64,000 nt of DNA from Myxococcales bacterium (lineage in GTDB: Bacteria; Myxococcota_A; Polyangia; Polyangiales; Polyangiaceae). The DNA lies in assembly GCA_025359105.1 (NCBI GenBank), contig JANYHK010000068.1, positions 24,112-88,111 on the forward strand, in the 5' to 3' direction. A model generated the notes under the pieces. It ran no database searches, was not told the origin of the DNA, and worked only from the letters and a program-made list of their open reading frames with translations. The position numbers were made by a program, and so were the translations under genes. Positions 16,514 to 24,293 of this stretch are shown here, one piece after another. How positions within the stretch are numbered: position 1 is the first letter of the stretch; each line of letters starts with the position of its first letter.

Positions 16514-17530
16514 ATGAACGACCGCTTCCTTCGGGCCTTGCGCCGCGAAAAGACCGACGTTACCCCCGTCTGGTTCATGCGCCAGGCCGGCCGCTACATG
16601 CCCGAGTACCGCGCCCTCCGCCTCAAGCACACCCTCCTCGAGCTGTGCAAGACACCGGAGCTCGCCACCCAAGTCACGCTGCAGCCGCTGCGCCTCGGCG
16701 TCGACGCCGCCATCCTGTTCGCGGACATCCTGTTGCCGCTCGAGCCGATGGGCGCGTCCTTCGAGTTCGCGAAAGGCGAAGGACCGGTCATCCACGAGCC
16801 CATCACGAACCGCGCGCAGATCGACAAACTTCGCGTCATCGACCCCGAGGAGGGGCTCGGCTACGTGCTCGCTGCCATCAAGAGCATCAAGAAGGAGCTC
16901 ACGGGCAAGCTCCCCCTCATCGGCTTCGCCGGCGCGCCGTTCACGCTCGCGAGCTACCTCATCGAGGGGGGCAAGTCCGCGCACTTCGCCAAGACCAAGC
17001 GCCTCATGTACGCCGAGCCGGACGCGTGGAACGCCCTCATGGGGAAGCTGGCCGAGGTCGTCCGCAAGTACCTGCGCGCGCAGATCGCCGCCGGCGCCGA
17101 CTGCGTTCAGCTCTTCGACTCGTGGGTCGGCCAGCTCTCGCCCGACGACTACCGCGACTACGTTCAGCCGCACGTCGCGCACATTCTGAAGGACGTCGAG
17201 AAGGCGGGCGTTCCGGTCATCCACTTCGGCACGGGCACGCAGGCTCTCCTCGAGCTGCAGCGCGACGCCGGCGGCACCGCTATCGGCCTCGATTGGCGCA
17301 CGCCGTTCGCCGAGGGATGGAAGCGCATCGGCTACGATCGCGCGGTCCAGGGGAACATGGACCCGACGGTCCTCTTCGCCCCTGTCGAGATCGCCAAGCA
17401 GCACGCCAAGCGCGTCCTCGACGCGGCGGGGAAACGTCCGGGCCACGTCTTCAACCTCGGCCATGGGATCCTGCCGGAGACGCCCGTCGAGACGGTCCAG
17501 GCCGTCATCGACTTCGTTCACGAGCAATGA
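16514..17530 (+). CDS. hemE: Uroporphyrinogen decarboxylase
   Basis: A 338-residue cytosolic enzyme converting uroporphyrinogen III to coproporphyrinogen III in haem synthesis. The family signatures are present: PVWFMRQAGRYMPEYR near the N-terminus, FADILLPLEPMG, GFAGAPFTLASYLIEGG, LFDSWVGQLSPDDY, and the C-terminal FNLGHGILPETPVE. Its TGA overlaps the ATG of hemH (ATGA), making it the first gene of a tightly coupled haem operon. Confidence 0.95.
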   Translation: MNDRFLRALRREKTDVTPVWFMRQAGRYMPEYRALRLKHTLLELCKTPELATQVTLQPLRLGVDAAILFADILLPLEPMGASFEFAKGEGPVIHEPITNRAQIDKLRVIDPEEGLGYVLAAIKSIKKELTGKLPLIGFAGAPFTLASYLIEGGKSAHFAKTKRLMYAEPDAWNALMGKLAEVVRKYLRAQIAAGADCVQLFDSWVGQLSPDDYRDYVQPHVAHILKDVEKAGVPVIHFGTGTQALLELQRDAGGTAIGLDWRTPFAEGWKRIGYDRAVQGNMDPTVLFAPVEIAKQHAKRVLDAAGKRPGHVFNLGHGILPETPVETVQAVIDFVHEQ

Positions 17531-18462
17531 CCAAGAAGGCCGTCGTCCTCATCGCCCACGGCACCGTCGACAAACTCGACGATCTCCCGGAGTTTCTGGG
17601 CAACATCCGGCGCGGTCAGCCGGTAAACGCCGAGCTGCTCGCCGAGGTGCGCCGTCGCTACGAGGCGATCGGTGGAAAGTCCCCGCTCCTCGGCATCACC
17701 AAGAACGTGGCCGCCAAGGTGGAGCGCGCGCTCTCGGTGCCCACGCGCGTGGCGATGCGGCTGTGGCACCCGTACCCGAAGGACGTCCTCACGGCCCTCG
17801 GCGCAGAGGGCGTGACCAAGGTGGCTGTCGTGCCGCTCGCGCAGCACTCGGCCGCGATCTACGGCACGGCGATGAAGGACGCCGCCGCCGCCCTCGCCAA
17901 GGATGGCGGGCCCACGATCGAGATTGCCGCGGCGTCCAACTGGGGCAGGAAGGGCACGCTCCTCGACGCGTACGCCACGAACATCCACAAGGCGGTCGCG
18001 AAGATCCCCGAGCTGGAGCGCGCTCGCACGCGCATCGTGATGACGGCGCACAGTTTGCCGACGTTCATCATCAAGCAGGGCGATCCCTACGAGGACGAGG
18101 TCCGGGCGAGCGCCATGATGATCGCTCTCCGCCTCGGCCCCAACGCGCCCGACTACGTCGTCGCGTTCCAGAGCCAGGGGATGAGCGGCCCCGGCCCCGG
18201 CGGCAAGCCCGTCGAGTGGCTCGGTCCGGACTTGCGCGCCGCTATCGACGCGGCCGCGCACGACGGGATGCGCCACCTCGTCGTCGCGCCCATCGGGTTT
18301 CTCGCCGACCACGTCGAGATCCTCTACGACATCGACATCGAGGCGAAGGGGTGGGCGCAGGAGCGCAAGATCGTGCTCCACCGGAGCGAGTCGCTCAACG
18401 ACGGTGACGGTCTCGTACGCGCCGTGATCGAGGTCGCGCGACCGCTCCTCGGGGGGCCATGA
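17527..18462 (+). CDS. hemH: Ferrochelatase
   Basis: A 311-residue protein inserting iron into the porphyrin at the end of haem synthesis. It has the expected N-terminal AVVLIAHGTVDKLDDLPEFL, the PLAQHSAAIYGTA segment, the TAHSLPTFIIKQGDPY signature with the catalytic His, and PIGFLADHVEILYDIDIEA with the conserved Glu. There is overlap by four bases with hemE upstream and with hemY downstream. Some family members are coproporphyrin ferrochelatases; since the next enzyme resembles HemY, either the protoporphyrin or the coproporphyrin route is possible. Confidence 0.93.
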   Translation: MTKKAVVLIAHGTVDKLDDLPEFLGNIRRGQPVNAELLAEVRRRYEAIGGKSPLLGITKNVAAKVERALSVPTRVAMRLWHPYPKDVLTALGAEGVTKVAVVPLAQHSAAIYGTAMKDAAAALAKDGGPTIEIAAASNWGRKGTLLDAYATNIHKAVAKIPELERARTRIVMTAHSLPTFIIKQGDPYEDEVRASAMMIALRLGPNAPDYVVAFQSQGMSGPGPGGKPVEWLGPDLRAAIDAAAHDGMRHLVVAPIGFLADHVEILYDIDIEAKGWAQERKIVLHRSESLNDGDGLVRAVIEVARPLLGGP

Positions 18463-19853
18463 GCAGGAGGCGCGTCGTCGTCGTCGGCGGAGGGATCTCC
18501 GGCCTCACCGCGGCCCACGCGCTCGCACCGACGTGCGACGTTACGCTCTTCGAGGCGGCGCCACGGCTCGGCGGGAACATCGTGACCGTGGACACCGCGG
18601 GCTTCACGCTCGATGGCGGCCCCGACTCGTGGGTGAACACAAAGCCCGCCGCCTCCGAGCTCGCGCGCGCGCTGGGCCTGGCGGGCGAACTGATCGACAC
18701 CGAGGGGGCGAGCCGCAAGGTCTACGTCTCCCACAAGGGCGAGCTGCTCCCTATGCCGGACGGCCTCGTCCTCGGCATCCCGACGAAGCTCGGCCCCATG
18801 GTCACGACGCCGCTCTTCACGTGGGACGGAAAGCTGCGCATGGCGCTCGAGCCGTTCATACCGGCGCGCCAGTCGGACACCGACGAGTCCATCGGGGAGT
18901 TCTTCTCACGAAGGCTCGGCGACGAGGTGACCGACAAGCTCATCGCGCCGATGCTCGGCGGCATCTACGCCGGCGACGCGTGGGAGATCTCGATGCAAGC
19001 CACGTTTCCGCAGTTCATCCAGTCGGAGCGCACGCACGGGTCACTCGTCCGCGCGATGCGCGCGGCGAAGAAGCCTGCGGCGACCGGCGAGAAGCCGAAG
19101 GGGGCGTTCACGTCGCTCCGCGGCGGGATGGTCTCGCTCGTCGAGGCGCTCGCGACTCGGCTCGAGCCGGCCGCGAAGCTGCGCCTCGGGCGGCGCGTCG
19201 ACGCCATCGCCCGCGCGACCACCGAGGACGCGTGGACGGTCGTGCTGGAGGGCGGCGAGCGCGCGGCGGCGGACGACGTCATCTTCGCCGGCCCCGCCAC
19301 GGCGCTGCAGCATGCGGCGCGGGCGCTCGACCCGCGCCTCGCCGCGGCGCTTGGCACGCTCCGTTACACCACGACGGCGACGGTGTTCTTCGCGCTACGG
19401 CGCGACGACGTGGACCATCCGCTCGATGGGGTCGGTTACATCGTGCCGCGCTCGGAGCGCCGCTCGACGATGGCGGCGACGTGGGTGTCGAGCAAGTGGG
19501 CGAACCGCGCGCCGGAGGGTCACGTCCTCATTCGCACCTTCTTCGGCGGGGCCGGCCGTGAGGCGGTCGTGGACCTCGGCGACAAGGAGCTCGTCGAGCT
19601 CGCCACGCGCGAGCTCGAGGAGATGATGCATATCCGCGTCCGCCCCGTCTTCACTCACGTCTTTCGTTTCCGCCAGGCGAGCCCGCAGCCCACCCTCGGT
19701 CACCTCGGCCGCGTGCGTCACATCCGCGATGAGCTCGCGAGGTCGCCGGGCCTGCACGTGACGGGCAGCGGCTTCGCGATCGGCATTCCCGACTGCATCA
19801 AGCTCGCGCAAGAGACCGCCCGCGCCGTCCTCGCGCGCCCGCTCGCGTCGTAG
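18459..19853 (+). CDS. hemY: Protoporphyrinogen/coproporphyrinogen oxidase (FAD-dependent)
   Basis: A 464-residue FAD enzyme of the HemY/HemG-oxygen-dependent type. The dinucleotide motif VVVVGGGISGLTAAHAL opens the protein, followed by LFEAAPRLGGNI and LDGGPDSWVNTKP; GGIYAGDAWEIS and the C-terminal GSGFAIGIPDCIKLAQETA are also family-typical. It oxidises the porphyrinogen to porphyrin. It is the last gene of the hemE-hemH-hemY operon, started at an ATGA overlap, and ends 18 bases from a convergent kinase gene. Confidence 0.92.
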   Translation: MSRRRVVVVGGGISGLTAAHALAPTCDVTLFEAAPRLGGNIVTVDTAGFTLDGGPDSWVNTKPAASELARALGLAGELIDTEGASRKVYVSHKGELLPMPDGLVLGIPTKLGPMVTTPLFTWDGKLRMALEPFIPARQSDTDESIGEFFSRRLGDEVTDKLIAPMLGGIYAGDAWEISMQATFPQFIQSERTHGSLVRAMRAAKKPAATGEKPKGAFTSLRGGMVSLVEALATRLEPAAKLRLGRRVDAIARATTEDAWTVVLEGGERAAADDVIFAGPATALQHAARALDPRLAAALGTLRYTTTATVFFALRRDDVDHPLDGVGYIVPRSERRSTMAATWVSSKWANRAPEGHVLIRTFFGGAGREAVVDLGDKELVELATRELEEMMHIRVRPVFTHVFRFRQASPQPTLGHLGRVRHIRDELARSPGLHVTGSGFAIGIPDCIKLAQETARAVLARPLAS

Positions 19854-19871
19854 CCCCTAGTCTGGTCTGAA

Positions 19872-21209
19872 TCAGAAGCCCGGGTTGGGGGCGAAGCCCT
19901 GGGGGGTCGTCGCGCTCGGGGCTGGCGCCGGCTCGGGCGGGGGAGGGGTCCCAGGCACCTGCGGGCGCTTAGCGGCGAGCCCCGACGACGCCGCCGCCGG
20001 CGCACCGCTCGCGGTCGTGCTGGTTGTCGCGGTTGCGGTCGCGGTCGGCATAGCGGTCGCGGTTGCGGTCGGCGTCGCGGTCGGCGTCGCGGGCGCGGTC
20101 GGCGTCGCGGTCGCGGTCGCGGTCGCGGTTGCGGTCGCGGTCGGCGTCGCGGTCGGCGTCGCGGTCGCGGCCGTGGGGGCGGCGACGCGGGCACGCGTGA
20201 CGAGCGCCGCAGCAACGATGGTCGCGACGAGCAGGGCGGCACCAATCCATCGCCCCGACCGTGAAGGCTGCACAGTCGGCGCGACGGGAGCCTCGACGCC
20301 GTCTCCCGTGCGGTTGTCGAAGCGGGCCTCGTTCGGCGGCGGGGCCGTACGCAGGAGCTTCGCGAGCGAGGCCTCGTCCTGGCCGATCGCCAGGGCCAAC
20401 GCGTTCCCCATCGCGCGCGCCGACGGGTGGCGCTCACTCGGGCGCTTCGAGAGGGCGCGCTGCACCTCGATCCAGAGCTTGGGTGGGATCCGCGGGTCGG
20501 CGTCTACGTCGGTCTCGAGCACGGCCGCGAGGCGCGCAGACGGTGCGGGCGCGTCGAACGGGGACGCGCCGGCCATCATTTCGTAGAGGACGACGCCCAT
20601 CGAGAACAGATCGCTCCGCCCATCGATCTCGCCGGCCCTGGCGCGGATGTGCTCGGGGGACATGTAGCCTGGGGTCCCTAGGACCTTGCCATCGACGGTC
20701 GAGAAGTCCGGCTTGCCACCCCCCTTCGCGATGCCGAAATCGAGGAGCTTGGGCACCATCTGCCCGTCGGGCTCGACGGACAGGTAGATGTTCGCCGGCT
20801 TCACGTCACGGTGCAGGACGCCCTGCTCGTGCGCGTGGTCGAGCGCCGAGAGTATGGGGACCGCGATCGCCACCGCCTCCTCCGGCGAGACCGGCCTTGG
20901 CTCGCGCAGGCGCGCTTCCAGCGTCTTTCCGCGGAGCAGCTCCATGACGAGCGCCAGCGTCCCGTCGGGCTCCTCCACGAGATCGAAGACACGGGTGATG
21001 CTGCGGTGCCGCAGCTTCGAGCCCAGGCGCGCCTCGTGCCGGAATCTCTTCGCGTCGTCGGCGGCCTCCGAGCGGTCGGGCCCCAGCACCTTCAGCGCGA
21101 CGCTCGCGTCGACAAGCTCGTTCCTGGCGATCCAGACCGCCCCCATGCCGCCCTTGCCGATCGGGCGGACCAGGACATACTTGTTCGCGATCCGGTCGCC
21201 CGCCCTCAC
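19872..21209 (-). CDS. Ser/Thr protein kinase with Ala-Thr repeat tail
   Basis: A 445-residue active-looking Hanks kinase (GTG start): glycine loop IGKGGMGAVW, VALKVL lysine, HRDVKPANIYL, LDFGIAKG and MSPEHI. One membrane helix (WIGAALLVATIVAAALV, about residue 320) separates it from an extracytoplasmic region dominated by an Ala-Thr repeat of some 50 residues and a Pro-rich end. No ligand-binding module (PASTA, NHL or TPR) is seen outside. A GATACT hexamer ends six bases before the GTG, suggesting a leaderless transcript. Confidence 0.9.
   Translation of the reverse strand: MRAGDRIANKYVLVRPIGKGGMGAVWIARNELVDASVALKVLGPDRSEAADDAKRFRHEARLGSKLRHRSITRVFDLVEEPDGTLALVMELLRGKTLEARLREPRPVSPEEAVAIAVPILSALDHAHEQGVLHRDVKPANIYLSVEPDGQMVPKLLDFGIAKGGGKPDFSTVDGKVLGTPGYMSPEHIRARAGEIDGRSDLFSMGVVLYEMMAGASPFDAPAPSARLAAVLETDVDADPRIPPKLWIEVQRALSKRPSERHPSARAMGNALALAIGQDEASLAKLLRTAPPPNEARFDNRTGDGVEAPVAPTVQPSRSGRWIGAALLVATIVAAALVTRARVAAPTAATATPTATPTATATATATATATPTAPATPTATPTATATAMPTATATATTSTTASGAPAAASSGLAAKRPQVPGTPPPPEPAPAPSATTPQGFAPNPGF
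20026..20175. repeat. Hexanucleotide tract (GCGGTC/GGCGTC)
   Basis: A period-6 low-complexity tract of about 150 bases encodes alternating Ala and Thr/Pro in the extracytoplasmic part of the kinase. It is the longest tract of its kind in the window. Confidence 0.85.
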
Positions 21210-21211
21210 GC

Positions 21212-21257
21212 CCTCAGTATCGCACCAAACGCGGCCTCAGTATCGCGCCAAACACGG
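21212..21257. repeat. Tandem 23-bp duplication before kinase start
   Basis: Two adjacent copies (21212-21234 and 21235-21257) differ at two positions. Each contains CAGTATCGC on the plus strand. They abut the GTG of the kinase gene on the minus strand, so on that strand a GATACT hexamer occurs twice, 17 bases apart edge to edge. Confidence 0.85.
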
Positions 21258-21269
21258 CCCCGCGGGGGG

Positions 21270-21656
21270 TCAGGCCGCGACGAGTGTGCGGAGGGGGCGG
21301 AGCGCCTCGGGACCGGCGAGCCCGCGAAGGTGCTCGAAGAGCGCGCGCTCGGTGCGCGGGTGCATCCCGTAGAACTCGACGCCCAGGCACACGCCGTGGT
21401 CGTCGCCGGGGCGGCGGCCGTGCAGGACGCGCGTGACGATGCCCAGCGCGTCGAACCAGACGTTCGAGCGCGGGGCCTGGAAGGCCACGACGACCTCTTC
21501 TCCGGTCAGCACGCGCTCCTTCGCGCGCACGAGCATGCCGTGGGTCGAGAGGTCGAGGGCCAGGTCCCCGACGAGCTTGAAGTCGTGCTCACGGACCACC
21601 TCGCAGGGCAGGCGGACGTAGCGGCGAAACGAGTTACGGACCGGAACGGACGGCAT
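21270..21656 (-). CDS. PilZ-domain protein (cyclic-di-GMP binding)
   Basis: A 128-residue single-domain protein. The N-terminal Arg cluster (FRRYVRLPCEV) and the later LDLSTHGMLV match the RxxxR and (D/N)xSxxG motifs that hold cyclic di-GMP, with a beta-barrel between them and a C-terminal helix. Free PilZ domains relay cyclic-di-GMP levels to motility or polysaccharide machinery. The partner is not apparent. Divergent from the secreted protein at 21814. Confidence 0.85.
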   Translation of the reverse strand: MPSVPVRNSFRRYVRLPCEVVREHDFKLVGDLALDLSTHGMLVRAKERVLTGEEVVVAFQAPRSNVWFDALGIVTRVLHGRRPGDDHGVCLGVEFYGMHPRTERALFEHLRGLAGPEALRPLRTLVAA

Positions 21657-21704
21657 GGCAGTCGGTCTCCCAGGAACAGAGGGTACTGAGGTACGACAAT
21701 GTAG

Positions 21705-21716
21705 GCAAACGTTTGC
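21705..21716. promoter_or_regulatory. Perfect 12-bp palindrome GCAAACGTTTGC
   Basis: A perfect inverted repeat lies between the divergent PilZ gene and the secreted-protein gene, 16 bases upstream of a good -35 box. Its form fits a dimeric repressor or activator site (LacI-like), but no cognate regulator is in the window. Confidence 0.5.
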
Positions 21717-21731
21717 AGGTCCTGACTGGCT

Positions 21732-21760
21732 TGACTAGACGAAACTTGGACAATATATAT
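21732..21760 (+). promoter_or_regulatory. Sigma-70-type promoter, TTGACT-17-TATATA
   Basis: TTGACT (21732-21737) and TATATA (21755-21760) are 17 bases apart, in an island of low GC that stands out from the surroundings. The start of the secreted-protein gene is 54 bases downstream of the -10 box with a GGAGGA ribosome site, so this is the likely promoter of that gene. Confidence 0.75.
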
Positions 21761-21813
21761 ACATATACGCGCAGTGCGTAGCCGCAGCGGCAACCCTCAC
21801 TGGAGGAGACGCG

Positions 21814-22446
21814 ATGTCCCGTTCGAATACCGGCACCCGATTGGGAGAAACCACGGCCCGCGCGGCCGCTCGCGTGTGCGCCATGACCTGCGTGCTCGCG
21901 GCGACCACCCTTGCGAGCCCCGTCAGCCGCGCCGAGGAGCGCGTCCCCGCAGCGCTCCGGGTGACAGTCACCCCCTCGATCGCGGAGCTCCGCACCCAGT
22001 ACGCGGGCTCCTACCGCTACGCGGGGGACGCAGCGCAGCAGCAGGCGCGCCTCGACGCGATCGACAAGGCCGTCGAGGGCTTCTTCTTCGCGGTGCGCGG
22101 CATGGCGCGCTCCGCCATCACGGACCGCACGCGCATCATGCCGACGTGCAAGTTCGAGTTCTCGGGAGGAAAGATAAGCTCGACGGTGCCTGGACACGCC
22201 GTCGCTGTGAGCCCGGAGACCGGCAGCCCTGCTCCCTATCGCGTGGACGACGATGCCATCACGCTCACGCAGCGCTTCGAAGGCTCGCGCCTCGTGCAGG
22301 TCTTCGTGGCCGATGAGGGCGGGACGCGCAAGAACGAGTTCACGCTGAGCTCCGACCGCAAGTTCCTGTTCATGAAGGCCACCCTGAGCAGCCCCAAGCT
22401 CAGCGCGCCCGTCGTCTACACGCTCACGTACCGACGCGTGGAATGA
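21814..22446 (+). CDS. Secreted protein of unknown function
   Basis: A 210-residue protein with a long signal peptide (a hydrophobic run near AMTCVLAATTLAS, cut probably after SRA at about 40). The mature part is a small alpha/beta protein with a YAGSYRYAGD segment, a helix RLDAIDKAVEGFF and a strand-rich C-terminus (SAPVVYTLTYRRVE). It has no recognised domain. GGAGGA precedes the ATG. It has its own strong promoter and possibly an operator. The 3' end overlaps the convergent DUF2878 gene by 23 bases. Confidence 0.72.
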   Translation: MSRSNTGTRLGETTARAAARVCAMTCVLAATTLASPVSRAEERVPAALRVTVTPSIAELRTQYAGSYRYAGDAAQQQARLDAIDKAVEGFFFAVRGMARSAITDRTRIMPTCKFEFSGGKISSTVPGHAVAVSPETGSPAPYRVDDDAITLTQRFEGSRLVQVFVADEGGTRKNEFTLSSDRKFLFMKATLSSPKLSAPVVYTLTYRRVE

Positions 22447-22954
22447 GCGCCTCGTCGAGCCGGCGACGGATGGTGAAGAGCGCCGGGACGACGATCGCCC
22501 AGACCACGCCGATCGTCACGAGCGACGTGCTGGAAGGCGCGCCGAGCGCGAGGGCGCCCAGTTTGACACCACCCGCGTAGGCCGACGGCCCGCCGAGCGC
22601 GCCGAGCAGCGCCCCGAGAGCAGGACGCCGCGTGAGCGCGTGGAGGCTGCCGCCGCTGGCGCTGGCCGCCGCGAAGTTCGGCCACAGGGAGACCAGCCAT
22701 AGCGGCGAAACCGTCGCGCCGGCGATCACGAGCGTGCCCAGGTGGAGCAGCGTCGTGTCGACCGCGAAGCCCAGGAGCGTCGCCGCTGCGAGGAAGAGGA
22801 TCTCGCGCCCCTTCGCTTCCCGCTTGCGCATATGAAGTACGAGCCCGACGAGCACGACGACGGGCCCGACCCAGGGGACCCCTCGAACTGGCCCGAGAAC
22901 GCACGCGAACCACGCGATCTGAAGCCAGACGAACGAGAGAATCGGGCGGATCAT
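22424..22954 (-). CDS. DUF2878 membrane protein
   Basis: A 176-residue protein with about six hydrophobic helices, matching DUF2878: LQIAWFACVLG, a central FAVDTTLLHLG segment and LSPLWLVSLWPNFAA-like residues. It is the last gene of the lipid operon; its ATG overlaps the stop of the DUF1475 gene. DUF2878 genes are known companions of DUF1365, FAD oxidoreductase and cyclopropane synthase genes in many Proteobacteria. The function is unknown, presumably in handling the modified lipid. Confidence 0.75.
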   Translation of the reverse strand: MIRPILSFVWLQIAWFACVLGPVRGVPWVGPVVVLVGLVLHMRKREAKGREILFLAAATLLGFAVDTTLLHLGTLVIAGATVSPLWLVSLWPNFAAASASGGSLHALTRRPALGALLGALGGPSAYAGGVKLGALALGAPSSTSLVTIGVVWAIVVPALFTIRRRLDEALIPRVGT

Positions 22955-23301
22955 GCCACGCCGCCGAGCGGCGTTGGCGCGCGCGCGCCAAGAAAGAAGC
23001 GCGGCCAGCTCCCTCCGCTGCGGGCGAGCGCGACGAGCACGTAGACCATCGTGAACGCGTTGCCGAGCGACAAGACGAGCAATATCCACAGGAGCGCTCG
23101 CGCGGTCTTCGCCTCGCGAAACAGGACCCAACCCGAGAAGAGCGCGAAGCCGGCGTAGAGATCGGCGAGGGTGACCTTGCCCCAGGCGAGCGCGAAGAGA
23201 ATGCTCCCCTCGTCGCCGAAGCGCCCGTACACGAGGGCCTGCGCGATGAGCGCTGTCATCGCGAGGGCGCCGAGGCCGGCCATGGCCATCGCGACGCGCA
23301 T
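22951..23301 (-). CDS. DUF1475-like membrane protein
   Basis: A 116-residue protein with three hydrophobic helices. WGKVTLADLYAGFALFSGWVLFREAK and LLWILLVLSLGNAFTMVYVLVAL are characteristic of DUF1475. It starts two bases after the SDR gene and ends overlapping the DUF2878 gene. Function unknown. Confidence 0.68.
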   Translation of the reverse strand: MRVAMAMAGLGALAMTALIAQALVYGRFGDEGSILFALAWGKVTLADLYAGFALFSGWVLFREAKTARALLWILLVLSLGNAFTMVYVLVALARSGGSWPRFFLGARAPTPLGGVA

Positions 23302-23303
23302 CG

Positions 23304-24293
23304 TCAGGTCCCTTCTGCGGTGGGGAAGGTCACGCCGGACTTCTCCTCGCAGAATGCGAAGAGGCGCGCGCGCGCTTCCTTTGCCTCGCGGGTCCACGGA
23401 AACGGGTACTCGACCGCCACGCTGCGATCGAACCAGAACTTGCCGTGCGTCCCCTTGGGGCGGTCGCTGGCGGCGAGCCACACGACGGTGTCGGCTGCCT
23501 GCTCCGCCGTTCGGAGAACACCCTTCATCGTCTCGTGGAACTTCGGGAGCGACGTGCGCACCGCGGTCGTGTCGGCCCAGCCGGGGTGCATGCTCGCGAA
23601 GGTGATTGGAGCGGCGCCTCCCACCCGGTCCGCGATCATGTGCGCCAGGATGACCTGCGCTCGCTTGGCGTTGGCGTATGCCTTCGTGCCATCGAACTGG
23701 GCGGGTTCGACGTCGAGCATCCCGAGGTCGAGCCGCTGCGCGTACATCCCGCCGGAGGCGACGAAGACGACCCGCGCGTCGTCCGAGCGCGCCAGGCATG
23801 CGAGCAAGAGCCCGGTGAGGGCGAAGGGGCCGAGCACGTTCGTGGTGAAGGTGAGCTCGACGCCCTCTTTGGCGAGGCTCTTCTCGAGCGGCAGGACACC
23901 CGCGTTGTGCACGAGGACGTCGATCCTCTCCTTCGGAAAGGTCGCCACGAAGTCGCGAACGGACGCGAGGCTGGACATGTCCACGACGGCGAGGTGCACG
24001 CGATCGCTGCTCGCCTCACGCGCGATGGCGGCGCGCGCCTCCTCCCCGCGCGCGCCGTCCCGGCACAAGAGCCACACCTCGAAGCCGCGTCGCGCGAGAT
24101 CCAGCGACGCGGCGCGGCCGATCCCGGAGTTTGCGCCGGTCACGAGCGCGACCCTTCCCTTCACATCGACGGGGAGATCATCGTCGTAAAAGCCGCACCG
24201 GTTCAGCTCGAAGCCCATCCGATTGAACGAGTACGGTGCGATCGGATCGGTCGCGTACCGGAGAATTCGCACGAGCGGAGCCAGCGCGCTCAT
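23304..24293 (-). CDS. Short-chain dehydrogenase/reductase
   Basis: A 329-residue classical-to-extended SDR with an N-terminal extension of about 45 residues. It has the cofactor loop VTGANSGIGRAASLDLARRG (about 52-71), the NAG motif (VLVHNAGVLPLEKS), and the active-site Ser with a later YANAKRAQ (YxxxK, with the family spacing). Similar enzymes accompany cyclopropane synthase operons and may reduce or oxidise a lipid intermediate. ATG overlaps the upstream methyltransferase stop (ATGA). Confidence 0.85.
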   Translation of the reverse strand: MSALAPLVRILRYATDPIAPYSFNRMGFELNRCGFYDDDLPVDVKGRVALVTGANSGIGRAASLDLARRGFEVWLLCRDGARGEEARAAIAREASSDRVHLAVVDMSSLASVRDFVATFPKERIDVLVHNAGVLPLEKSLAKEGVELTFTTNVLGPFALTGLLLACLARSDDARVVFVASGGMYAQRLDLGMLDVEPAQFDGTKAYANAKRAQVILAHMIADRVGGAAPITFASMHPGWADTTAVRTSLPKFHETMKGVLRTAEQAADTVVWLAASDRPKGTHGKFWFDRSVAVEYPFPWTREAKEARARLFAFCEEKSGVTFPTAEGT

